Below, in pieces: positions 1-7,842 of a stretch of 50,748 bases of DNA (positions are counted from its first letter, which is position 1; the number at the start of each line of letters is the position of its first letter). The stretch covers positions 1 through 50,748 of the forward strand of contig JAEUQF010000304.1 of NCBI GenBank assembly GCA_016789745.1. The letters run 5' to 3'. Source of the stretch: Bryobacterales bacterium. GTDB lineage: Bacteria; Acidobacteriota; Terriglobia; Bryobacterales; Bryobacteraceae. The notes beneath the pieces are model-generated. The model searched no databases. It was not told the DNA's origin and saw nothing but the letters and a program-made list of their open reading frames with translations. Made by a program: the position numbers and the translations under genes.

Positions 1-908
1 AGCAGGGCATTCCCTACTGACTTTGCGAGCGTTGCCGGCGAATGACGTCCGGCGGTAGCCGGTTCGTCCACTGGCGGCTTCGCAATCAGTTGGTTTTCTA
101 CGGCTTTCACGCCCGGGACTTTCCGTACGGCGTCTTCCAGGACCTTGACGATGTTAGGGCGGGCCGTTCCGGACAAGGTGACGCGTCCGTTCTCCGCGCT
201 GACTTTGACCGTGTGGGGATGCGTGACAACGCGGCCCAGATGCGTTCGCACGCGTGCGACCAGGGTCTCATCCGGCACTCCGGCGGTGTCCTGGAGCGTG
301 CGCCGCAGTTCCGCGGCAACCCCGATGGCGCGGCTCTCTGCGTCGGTAACGGAGTGCTCGATGGCTCGCCTGGTCCCGTGATAGAGGCTGGTCGCGCGTT
401 CGCGCAATTGCGTTCGCCGGGTCTTGCCGCGGTTAGGGTCGAACAGGTACATGAGCCCCGCACCCAGTCCGGCAGCCACGCAAAGACCCGCGCCGCCGGC
501 CATCGCCCAGCGTCGCTGCCGGGTGCGCGCACCAACGTGTTGGAGCACGTCATCGAGCGAAACCATGCCGGCCAAACAGCCATCGGCATCGACGACCGGC
601 AATCGCCGCAGGCTGTATTCGTTCATTAGCCGGACGATGGAGGCCGGATCCGCATCGACTGTGCAGCAAACCGGGTTGGCGGACATCACCTCGGCCACGG
701 GCGTTGTGTCTGGATCACGTCCCGCTGCATCCACGCGGACAATAAGATCGCGTTCCGTGATGATGCCAACCAGATGCCGGTCCTCCGGGGAGACCACTAC
801 GGGCAGGACGGTGGTGTCAGCGCGGTACATGGCGTCCATCACCCGCGACGCCGTGTCTTGCGCGGAGCAAGCAGGTGGGCAGATTGCGGATAGGTTCTGG
901 CAGAGCAT
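1..908 (-). CDS. CBS-domain / BON-domain membrane protein (3' end cut by window edge)
   Basis: Reading from an ATG at 908 the frame stays open to base 1, so the C-terminus is missing (302 codons visible). An AGGGAGG ribosome site lies just upstream. Residues about 1-125 form two CBS domains (segments TVLPVVVSPEDRHLVGIITE and LRRLPVVDADG), which in this family bind adenosyl ligands. A short glycine/alanine-rich hydrophobic stretch ending LMYLFDPNRGK (about 138-162) looks like a membrane anchor followed by a basic patch. A BON domain follows (about 205-275; segment VKVSAENGRVTLSGTA), a fold linked to membrane or phospholipid association. It lies 111 bases downstream of groEL on the same strand. 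I infer a stress-related, ligand-sensing membrane protein; the exact function is unknown. Confidence 0.85.
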   Translation of the reverse strand, partial: MLCQNLSAICPPACSAQDTASRVMDAMYRADTTVLPVVVSPEDRHLVGIITERDLIVRVDAAGRDPDTTPVAEVMSANPVCCTVDADPASIVRLMNEYSLRRLPVVDADGCLAGMVSLDDVLQHVGARTRQRRWAMAGGAGLCVAAGLGAGLMYLFDPNRGKTRRTQLRERATSLYHGTRRAIEHSVTDAESRAIGVAAELRRTLQDTAGVPDETLVARVRTHLGRVVTHPHTVKVSAENGRVTLSGTARPNIVKVLEDAVRKVPGVKAVENQLIAKPPVDEPATAGRHSPATLAKSVGNAL

Positions 909-930
909 TGTTTCCTCCCTGAGATCCAGC

Positions 931-952
931 GGCACCTGCCCTGTGAGGTGCC
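931..952. other. Perfect 7-bp hairpin between groEL and the CBS-BON gene
   Basis: GGCACCT (931-937) and AGGTGCC (946-952) form a perfect stem with an 8-base loop, 23 bases upstream of the CBS-BON start codon. No T-run follows on the minus strand, so this is not a classical intrinsic terminator. It could be an RNA-processing or attenuation element separating the two genes, or chance. Confidence 0.35.
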
Positions 953-1019
953 GGCAACCGTCGATGGCAGCGGACTCCTGCTGCAGAGATGCCCTCAGTG
1001 AGCCTTGTACCTGAACGCC

Positions 1020-2639
1020 TCAGGCAGCTTCGTCAGACAACTGTCCCGGAGGCGGCTTCTTCTCCGGGATCTCCGTCAAGGTGGCCTCGGTGAGCAGGAG
1101 CGTACCGGCAACCGAGACGGCGTTTTCCAGACTGATGCGAACGACCTTGGTTGGGTCGATGATGCCCGCTTCCATGAGGTCGATGAAGACGTTGCGTGAG
1201 GCGTCCAGGCCGACATTGCCTCCGGCAGACCGCATGCGGTCAATGGCGACCCCGTCGTCGAAGCCGGAGTTCTCCGCAATCTGGCGAGCAGGAGCTTCCA
1301 ATGCGCGGCGAAGAATGCGCATGCCTGTGCGCTGATCTCCATCGCTGGCGCACTCCGCCTTCTGGACGGCGTCGATCACGCGTACCAGCGCGAGGCCGCC
1401 GCCCGGCACGATACCCTCTTCGGCGGCCGCGCGGGTGGCGCTGATGGCGTCCTCGAAGGCTTCCTTGCGACTCTTCATTTCGGCCTCCGAAGGTGCGCCG
1501 ACGCGGATGACGGCCACACCGCCGGCGAGCTTGGCCAGACGTTCTTTCAGCTTCTCGGCGTCATACTCCGAGGTGGTCTCTTCGATCTGCTTGCGCAACT
1601 CGCGGCAGCGGTTCTCGATTGCCGCCTTGTTCCCACCGCCGCCCACGATCGTCGTCGCGTCCTTGGCGGCAACCACTCGCTTGGCCCGCCCGAGGTCTTC
1701 GGCCCGCAGGCTTTCGAGTTTCACGCCCAACTCGTCGGCGACGAGCCTGCCGCCAGTCAGAATGGCGATATCGTCGAGAATGGCCTTGCGGCGATCCCCG
1801 AACCCAGGCGCCTTGACCGCGATGCAGGGAAGCGTGCCGCGTAGTTTGTTGACTACGAGCGTGGCCAGCGCTTCGGCTTCCACATCTTCAGCCACGATCA
1901 GCAGTGGCCGCCCCAGGCGCACTACTTCCTCGAGGAACGGAAGAAGGTCCTTGATGTTGGAGATCTTCTTCTCATGAATCAGGATGACCGGATCTTCCAG
2001 AATCGCCTCCATCGCTTCAGGATCGGTGACGAAGTAAGGCGAGATGTAGCCGCGGTCGAACTGCATTCCTTCCACCACTTCGAGGACCGTTTCCGTGGTC
2101 TTCGATTCCTCGACTGTGATGACGCCTTCGGGGCCAACCTTGGCTACGGCATCGGCCACGGTGGCCCCGACGGCGGGGTCATTGTGTGCCGAGACGGTGG
2201 CCACGTGGACGCGCTCGGTCTGGTCGAGAACGGGACGCGAGAGCGCCTTCAGAGCCTCGACGGCGACCGCCAGACCGCGATCCAGTCCTCGTTTGATCTC
2301 GATTCCGCTCGCGCCGGCGGCAATGTTGCGGATCCCTTCCGAGAGAATCGCAAAAGCGAGTACCGTGGATGTGCTGGTACCGTCACCAACCGCGCTGCCT
2401 GTGCGTTCCGCGGCTTCCCGCAGCATCCTGGCGCCCAGGTTCTCGTCGGGGTTCTTGAGATCGATCTCCTTGGCAATGGTCACGCCATCGTTGCAGACAA
2501 GGGGATGGCCGAATCTACGCTCGATCAGGACGCACTTCGATTTCGGCCCCAGCGTCACTCGGACCGAATCGGCGACAACTGCTGCTCCGCGCAGCAGTGC
2601 TTCTCGTGCGCTGGAATAGAACAGGAGTTGTTTCGGCAT
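1020..2639 (-). CDS. groEL: GroEL-like 60 kDa chaperonin, divergent paralogue
   Basis: 539 residues, close to the usual 545-550, starting at an ATG preceded by GGAGGA. The ATP-site elements are present: TLGPK (29-33), NDGVTIAKE (50-58, with Asp51) and GDGTSTST (85-92, with Asp86; the usual form is DGTTTAT). The later segments LAGGVAVIRVGA and EDAISATRAAAEEGIVPGGG carry the conserved catalytic Asp region. The C-terminus ends KKPPPGQLSDEAA and lacks the Gly-Gly-Met tail of housekeeping GroEL. No groES lies beside it. The first 15 residues (MPKQLLFYSSAREAL) also differ from the common AKEIKF-type start. I infer a secondary chaperonin, perhaps stress-specific, rather than the essential copy. Confidence 0.95.
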   Translation of the reverse strand: MPKQLLFYSSAREALLRGAAVVADSVRVTLGPKSKCVLIERRFGHPLVCNDGVTIAKEIDLKNPDENLGARMLREAAERTGSAVGDGTSTSTVLAFAILSEGIRNIAAGASGIEIKRGLDRGLAVAVEALKALSRPVLDQTERVHVATVSAHNDPAVGATVADAVAKVGPEGVITVEESKTTETVLEVVEGMQFDRGYISPYFVTDPEAMEAILEDPVILIHEKKISNIKDLLPFLEEVVRLGRPLLIVAEDVEAEALATLVVNKLRGTLPCIAVKAPGFGDRRKAILDDIAILTGGRLVADELGVKLESLRAEDLGRAKRVVAAKDATTIVGGGGNKAAIENRCRELRKQIEETTSEYDAEKLKERLAKLAGGVAVIRVGAPSEAEMKSRKEAFEDAISATRAAAEEGIVPGGGLALVRVIDAVQKAECASDGDQRTGMRILRRALEAPARQIAENSGFDDGVAIDRMRSAGGNVGLDASRNVFIDLMEAGIIDPTKVVRISLENAVSVAGTLLLTEATLTEIPEKKPPPGQLSDEAA

Positions 2640-2791
2640 GATTCCTCCAAATGTCCATGCCTGTCAGGTTGCATTTCAGGGACCGTTGCGGTGGAAGACT
2701 GCATGCATCGGACACGTGGTGGTTACGTGTCGACGTGCGCCGTTCGGGGTAGCCTTGCTTTTGGCTGTTTGCCGAGTGAAATAACCCAGAT

Positions 2792-2825
2792 GGGTAGTGA
2801 CACCCAAGCCAGGGTTACTTCACCC
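2792..2825. promoter_or_regulatory. Two GGGT-N6-ACCC boxes upstream of groEL (candidate operator)
   Basis: Two 14-base inverted repeats of the same form, GGGT-N6-ACCC, lie at 2792-2805 and 2812-2825 with a 20-base centre-to-centre spacing, about two helical turns. A further ACCC/GGGT pair (2784-2795) overlaps the first. They sit about 155-185 bases upstream of the groEL start in the 265-base gene-free stretch 2640-2904. That stretch shows no CIRCE repeat and no convincing sigma32-type site. Binding of a regulator here is inference. Confidence 0.4.
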
Positions 2826-2904
2826 GGCTCTCGCTCTTAGTTATCCGCACCTTTGAATGCAATCTTTATATGTACAGGAATACACAGCCGAGAAATGTCG
2901 CCAG

Positions 2905-4245
2905 TTATAGCCGTACGATCTTATCGGAGTGCATTCCCTTCATCGCATTGCGCGTGTCGACGATCAGCGGGGCAGCCGCAAGGATCGCGGCGTAGTCAAA
3001 GCAGGAGTGATCGGTTACGATCACGCCGCAATCCGACCTGGACAACGCGGATATAGGATCTTCCGAACGCATTTTGCGGCCATCCTCGAAGTCCAGTTCG
3101 GGAACGTAGGGATCGCTGTAGGTGACCATACCGCCCTTCTGCGAAAGCAGGTGGATAACGTCCAACGCCGGTGACTCCCGCAGGTCATCGATGTCCCGTT
3201 TGTACGCTACTCCCAGAACGTGAATACGTGAGCCCTTAACCGGCTTTTCCTTTGCGTTCAGCGAGTCCTGTACCTTATCGACCACGAAGTGCGGCATCCC
3301 GCCATTGATGTAGCCCGCCAGTTCGATGAACCGGGCCTCGATGCCTGCCTGGCGGCTCTTCCAGGACAAGTAGTACGGGTCGATGGGAATGCAGTGGCCA
3401 CCGAGGCCGGGACCCGGGTAGAAGGGCATGAAACCGAACGGTTTGGTGGCGGCGGCGTCGATGACTTCCCAGACGTTGAAGCCCATCCGGTCGCACATGA
3501 TCGCGAGTTCATTTACCAGCCCGATGTTGATCATCCGGAATGTATTCTCGAGCAACTTCACCATCTCGGCAACGCCAGTGGAGCTGACGGGAACGACGCG
3601 GTCGACCGCCTGCGAGTAGAACCGTGCGCCTAACTCTGTGCACTTTGGGGTTACTCCCCCAATAACCTTCGGGATGTTCCGGGTGACATGAACGGCATTG
3701 CCGGGATCCACGCGCTCCGGGGAGAAGCACAGGAAGAAGTCTTCGCCCACTTTCAGACCCGATTCCGAGAGCATGGGAAGCAGCAGTTCCGAGGTGGTCC
3801 CCGGGTAGGTAGTCGATTCCAGGATGATGAGCATTCCGGGATGCACATAGCGGGCGATCTCCTCAAACGCGGCCACGATGTAGCTCATGTCCGGGTCCTT
3901 GGTTTTACGCAGGGGGGTGGGGACGCAGACGCTGATGGTATCCAGGTAGCGAATGGCCGAGAAATCGGTGGTTGCCTTGAACAAGCCCGCGGCATTCAAT
4001 GCGGCGACCCGGTCCGAAGCAACGTCTTTGACATAAGACTTGCCCTGGGTGAGAGACTCAGCTTTGCGCTGGTCAGTGTCGATTCCGGTGACGTGAAAGC
4101 CGGCAGCGCCCAGTTCGACTGCCAGTGGCAATCCGACATAGCCAAGGCCAATGATGCCGGCCTCGGCCTTCTTGGTGACGATCTTAGACTCTAGTGCCTG
4201 AAACGGAGATAGATGCTTCTCCTCAAGTAACATAGTTGCGGACAT
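2905..4245 (-). CDS. wbpA: UDP-N-acetyl-hexosamine 6-dehydrogenase (WbpA-type)
   Basis: 446 residues. I choose the ATG at 4245 (AGGGAG nine bases upstream); a longer frame reaches 4461 but would run into the preceding gene and adds no homologous sequence. The NAD-binding Rossmann motif GLGYVG is at 33-38, ESTTYPGT at 143-150, FSPERVDPGN at 174-183, and the catalytic cysteine is Cys285 in LGGHCIPIDP. These fit the UDP-GlcNAc/UDP-ManNAc 6-dehydrogenase branch (WbpA/WecC), which oxidises C6 to a uronic acid with two NAD+. It is the last gene of the polysaccharide operon, implying an acidic N-acetyl-hexosaminuronic residue in the polymer. Branch assignment within the family is less sure than the reaction type. 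Confidence 0.92.
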   Translation of the reverse strand: MSATMLLEEKHLSPFQALESKIVTKKAEAGIIGLGYVGLPLAVELGAAGFHVTGIDTDQRKAESLTQGKSYVKDVASDRVAALNAAGLFKATTDFSAIRYLDTISVCVPTPLRKTKDPDMSYIVAAFEEIARYVHPGMLIILESTTYPGTTSELLLPMLSESGLKVGEDFFLCFSPERVDPGNAVHVTRNIPKVIGGVTPKCTELGARFYSQAVDRVVPVSSTGVAEMVKLLENTFRMINIGLVNELAIMCDRMGFNVWEVIDAAATKPFGFMPFYPGPGLGGHCIPIDPYYLSWKSRQAGIEARFIELAGYINGGMPHFVVDKVQDSLNAKEKPVKGSRIHVLGVAYKRDIDDLRESPALDVIHLLSQKGGMVTYSDPYVPELDFEDGRKMRSEDPISALSRSDCGVIVTDHSCFDYAAILAAAPLIVDTRNAMKGMHSDKIVRL

Positions 4246-4288
4246 GTGGTAACACTCCCTTATACGAAGTTTGAAAGGTGTGGCGGCA

Positions 4289-5326
4289 TCAGCGGCCGGC
4301 GACGCCCGCTGACGGAGTAGCGATCCAGCACCTGTGGCGAAACACGACATCGCAGATTCCCGCCCAGAATCCGATGCCGTAAGCGAAATGAACGGCCACG
4401 AAGGCAATTGGCAGCGTGGCGAAGAGTCGCCAGTTCGCCTGGGCGGCACATAGCCATCCACTTACTGCGAGGACGACCAGGATATAGGTCAGCAGGGCCA
4501 CTGCCAATAGAGCCAGCGCCGAGGTGGACACCAGTGCGCCCGCCAGCAGTACAGCCAGCCCGCCGACGAAAGCCGCTGGAACGAGATGGCGCCAGGAAGC
4601 TGGCAGGCGGTGCTTGCGGATAACATGGACTTTCCAGTAACCGTATTCGAGATACTGGCGAAAGAGCCGGTGCAGAGACGACCTTGGCGTCACCCAGGAT
4701 TGGATGCGGGGGGACTGCCAGATCCGGCCTCCGCGGCGTATCAGCCGCAAGTTCAGCTCATCGTCCTGGTTGCGCGCGAGTTGTTCGTCGAATCCGCCGA
4801 GATCGAGGAGCGTCTCCCGGTGCCAGCAACCATAGCACACGGTATCCACCGGGCCCTCGTAGGTTACGTTGTGAAACTTTGCTCCACCTGAGCCAAGCCG
4901 CGAATGATAGACGATCTGTGCCACCTTCTGAAAGGCGGTACGAGCAACGGTCTGGGCAGGACCGCCGACGTTATCCGCTTGCGACTGCTCCAGTTCGGTG
5001 ACACACTGCGCGATGTAATCGCGGGCGTAAATGGTGTGCACGTCCATGCGGAGCACGATCTCGCCGCGGGCCTGCCGGATGCATTCGTTCAACCCGGTGG
5101 AGACGATTCCAGCGGGATTGGGGATGACATGAATCATGGCATGCGAGGCGGCGAACGAGTCAAGGATCTCGCGCGTTCCGTCGCAACTGTTACCGTCAGC
5201 GATGAATACCTCCAAGGCCATACCTGGTGGTATCTGCTGCGCTAACACACACTGCAGGAAGCGCTCGATATGTTCTGCTTCGTTCCGGCAGGGAACGATT
5301 ACGGAAATGAGGCGTGGGGCATGCAT
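4289..5326 (-). CDS. Family 2 glycosyltransferase, ExoA-like, with C-terminal membrane segments
   Basis: 345 residues. The GT-A nucleotide-sugar fold starts with ISVIVPCRNEAEHIERFL (8-25), followed by VFIADGNSCDGT and the metal-binding region RMDVHTIYARDY, in the manner of succinoglycan ExoA. The acceptor side has GGFDEQLARNQDDELNLRL. From about residue 245 two or three hydrophobic stretches (LVPAAFVGGLAVLLAGALV, LALLAVALLTYILVVLAV) place it at the inner membrane. Its first 28 bases overlap the end of the upstream adenylating-enzyme gene. It likely adds a sugar to the lipid-linked repeat unit; donor and linkage cannot be read from sequence. Confidence 0.9.
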   Translation of the reverse strand: MHAPRLISVIVPCRNEAEHIERFLQCVLAQQIPPGMALEVFIADGNSCDGTREILDSFAASHAMIHVIPNPAGIVSTGLNECIRQARGEIVLRMDVHTIYARDYIAQCVTELEQSQADNVGGPAQTVARTAFQKVAQIVYHSRLGSGGAKFHNVTYEGPVDTVCYGCWHRETLLDLGGFDEQLARNQDDELNLRLIRRGGRIWQSPRIQSWVTPRSSLHRLFRQYLEYGYWKVHVIRKHRLPASWRHLVPAAFVGGLAVLLAGALVSTSALALLAVALLTYILVVLAVSGWLCAAQANWRLFATLPIAFVAVHFAYGIGFWAGICDVVFRHRCWIATPSAGVAGR

Positions 5327-6672
5327 GACTTGATTACCTCGCGTGGCAGTTCGTTAATGATGAACCGGCGCTTGCCTGCCTTGGCTTCAATCGCCGCTAC
5401 GTGGTGAACGCGAACGGTGAGGTCTTTCGCTGTAGCCTGAAGGGCGGCGGTGATCTGCTCGACCAGAAGCCGGTCGCAAGGATCGGCTACCACGTTTACA
5501 TCAATACCGTCCCGCTCGCGCTGGACCACCTGAAACGCATTCACCCCGGCAATCCGGCTCATCAGGGAGGTGAAGCAGTGGGCGACCAGGCGGTTGCCGG
5601 AGGGGGTCAGGATGAAGTCGGTATCCCGCCCTTGGATGGATTCCAGTAGTTGGAACTGGCGGCCGCAGGCGCAGTGGTCGAGGGTGGCCCTGGTGGCGAC
5701 ATCCCCCACTTCGTAACGGATCAAGGGCATGGGGCCCGGGTGGAGGCGAGTGAGCAAGACATGCCCCGGTTCGCCCTTGCCCACAGCAGCACCGCGGTCG
5801 TTCACGAACTCGACGACCGTATCCAGATCCTGCAGATGGTAGTGACTTCCATTGCCGCATTGCGCCGCTACCTGCACCCCTTCGGCCACGCCATAGGTGT
5901 CGAAGACTTTCGCGTGAAACGCCTGTTCGATGATCTCCCGCTGGTGCGTGTGACACATCTCACCCCAGGTGACACAGGTGGGGAAGGGCTGGTTCCACCC
6001 GAGTTTACGGGCATGCAGGCCGAGCAGGTAGATGCTGGACGGGTATCCCAGCAGGTACAAGATGCGACGCCGATCAATGGCGATCAGGATGCGGCTGAGG
6101 TTATCGTCGGTAAGGTCGTCGGTGACCACGTACATGCAGCGCAGGAAGGTGTCCTTAAGGGCGCGGGCCAGGCCACGGCTGGGCTTTGCGCCGATCTGCA
6201 CGTGGGGGTCTCCGATCCTCCATCCGGACCACTCCAGCGCCATGAGGAAAGCGGCGCGATACTGTCCAGCCGTTTCCGCATCCTCGCGCACACGGAACGG
6301 CTCGCCGGTAGAGCCGGAGGATGCTGCTTCGTACGTTCTTCTGCCAGTGTCTCGAACGGTTGACTGTGGGTAGCCGGATCGCAGCATATCCTTGGTAACG
6401 ACGGGAAAGGCCGCCAGTTCCTGGCATCGGGTCACATCGCGCCAGCTTAAGCGATGCTGCTCGAAGAGGGCGCGGTAAAAGGGGACCGTCTCATAGGCTG
6501 TACGGAGCAGGTCTGTGAGCCGTGCATTGCGATAGGCCTCGATCTGGGCGGCATCCCACCATTGGGCGCGGCGCAGAAAGCGCAGTCTCGCCATCAGGTG
6601 CTGGTGCATCACTGCGTCGCCCGAGGGCAGCAACACATTCTCTAGCAGCCAGCGATAGGGAGCGAAGGTCAT
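5299..6672 (-). CDS. CapK / phenylacetate-CoA ligase-like adenylate-forming enzyme
   Basis: 457 residues from the ATG at 6672, which forms an ATGA overlap with the stop of the upstream glycosyltransferase and has AGGAAG in front. The N-terminal helix region (LRTAYETVPFYRALFEQHRLSW) and the nucleotide-binding loop AASSGSTGEP are typical of the PaaK/CapK branch of ANL enzymes; DTYGVAEG and IRYEVGD match later core motifs. These proteins activate carboxylic acids as adenylates. Homologues are common in capsule and exopolysaccharide loci, where the substrate is usually unknown. Here it might activate an acyl or amino-acid substituent for the polymer. Confidence 0.88.
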   Translation of the reverse strand: MTFAPYRWLLENVLLPSGDAVMHQHLMARLRFLRRAQWWDAAQIEAYRNARLTDLLRTAYETVPFYRALFEQHRLSWRDVTRCQELAAFPVVTKDMLRSGYPQSTVRDTGRRTYEAASSGSTGEPFRVREDAETAGQYRAAFLMALEWSGWRIGDPHVQIGAKPSRGLARALKDTFLRCMYVVTDDLTDDNLSRILIAIDRRRILYLLGYPSSIYLLGLHARKLGWNQPFPTCVTWGEMCHTHQREIIEQAFHAKVFDTYGVAEGVQVAAQCGNGSHYHLQDLDTVVEFVNDRGAAVGKGEPGHVLLTRLHPGPMPLIRYEVGDVATRATLDHCACGRQFQLLESIQGRDTDFILTPSGNRLVAHCFTSLMSRIAGVNAFQVVQRERDGIDVNVVADPCDRLLVEQITAALQATAKDLTVRVHHVAAIEAKAGKRRFIINELPREVIKSCMPHASFP

Positions 6673-7778
6673 GGCGCAACTTCCTGTGGCAGGGAAGGAG
6701 CAATCGAACGCGCCGCTGAAAGGAGAAGCGACTCCCAGAGCGGGAGTACGACTCCCCAATCGAAGGGTTCCACAAGCGCTCTGCCGGCGCCGGAGAGCCG
6801 CGCGGCCAGCGACGGATCCAGCAGCAGTCGTTCGACGGCGGCGGCCATCGCGTGCGCATCGCTGACGGGGACGAGCAGGGCTGTTTTCCCCTCCTCAAGG
6901 AGATAGCGGATCCCACCTGGATCCGTTGTCACGACGCAGAGACCGCACGCCAGGGCTTCTATGACGCTAACAGGGGTATTGTCCACAGTGGTGGTGTTGA
7001 GGAAGATATCGCCCTGGTTCAGCCATCTTGGGACATCGCGCTTCTCCACCGCACCAGTGAACGTAACGGAGGACGACAGCTTTAAGTCTTCCGCCAACCG
7101 TTGCGTCCGGACGAGCGAGCCATCGCCCTTGTCGCCGCCCACCATCAACAGCGTTGCGCCCGGGAACCGGGGCTTTAGCAGCGCCAGGGTCTCCAGCGCC
7201 TTGTGCGGTGCATACACCCGATGGAAGGCGCGTAGCCAGATGAGCCGCGGTTGGACGGGACCCCGGGTCCGATACTGGCAGCTGCCAAGATCGATGGCAT
7301 TCGGTATCAGAACCAGGTCCGAACGAAAACGGGTGAACTCCTGCTTCAGATAATTGGAAGGAGCGACCACCGCTGCAGCCATTTCGAACAGGCCCCGGCC
7401 GCGTTGCGGCCGCACACGGAGGAAATCCGGTAATGCTCCTCCACGGAGCACCAGAACGTAGGGCTTCCCCATGCGGCGCAGAAGCCAGCAGACAGCCTCG
7501 GCCCAAAGAAACGCTCCCCGGCTGAAGACATCCACCAGCGCGACTTCGTAGAAGGGTGCCCGGAATGCAACGGACGTGAGCATGTCTATCAGGCGCAGCG
7601 GACGCATGCGGACGGATGAGGTGTGCAGGACGCTCCATCCCCTGGCGGCCAGACGCGTTGAGATCTCCTCACACGCACAACGCGAGAGTCCGTGTTGTGA
7701 CAGGAAGTTACCAACCAGAAGCACCGGCACCTTGGGTTGGGTGCGATCCTGGGAACTAAGGCAAGACTGGAAAGACAT
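6669..7778 (-). CDS. Family 4 glycosyltransferase (copy A of a tandem pair)
   Basis: 369 residues from the ATG at 7778; a longer frame to 8114 overlaps the upstream gene with non-homologous sequence. GT-B fold: N-terminal LLVGNFLSQHGLSRC, mid-linker VLIPNAID, and C-terminal donor-binding segment TTTVDNTPVSVIEALACG, a variant of the GT4 E-x7-E region in which the first Glu is Asp. It is a clear tandem paralogue of the next upstream gene, aligning along nearly its whole length. The ribosome site is weak and the gap to the upstream stop is 64 bases. Acts on the cytoplasmic face on the growing lipid-linked glycan (inferred). Confidence 0.9.
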   Translation of the reverse strand: MSFQSCLSSQDRTQPKVPVLLVGNFLSQHGLSRCACEEISTRLAARGWSVLHTSSVRMRPLRLIDMLTSVAFRAPFYEVALVDVFSRGAFLWAEAVCWLLRRMGKPYVLVLRGGALPDFLRVRPQRGRGLFEMAAAVVAPSNYLKQEFTRFRSDLVLIPNAIDLGSCQYRTRGPVQPRLIWLRAFHRVYAPHKALETLALLKPRFPGATLLMVGGDKGDGSLVRTQRLAEDLKLSSSVTFTGAVEKRDVPRWLNQGDIFLNTTTVDNTPVSVIEALACGLCVVTTDPGGIRYLLEEGKTALLVPVSDAHAMAAAVERLLLDPSLAARLSGAGRALVEPFDWGVVLPLWESLLLSAARSIAPSLPQEVAP

Positions 7779-7842
7779 GCGCAACAACTCGATTTGCCAG
7801 GCTTGGGCGCGCCGGGCCTGTGTAGTGGGAGTTCGCAAGGCG

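Noticed and set aside
42..629. Plus-strand open frame of 195 codons
   Set aside because: It lies opposite the CBS-BON gene, has no ribosome site and shows no recognisable domain; it is a high-GC shadow frame.
1974..2840. Plus-strand open frame of 288 codons
   Set aside because: Runs antisense to groEL and into its upstream region; translated sequence resembles no protein family and groEL is unambiguous.
2640..2904. CIRCE element or sigma32/sigma54 promoter upstream of groEL
   Set aside because: No TTAGCACTC-N9-GAGTGCTAA pair and no convincing heat-shock or sigma54 box was found.
5650..6363. Plus-strand open frame of 237 codons
   Set aside because: Complement of the well-supported adenylate-forming enzyme gene.
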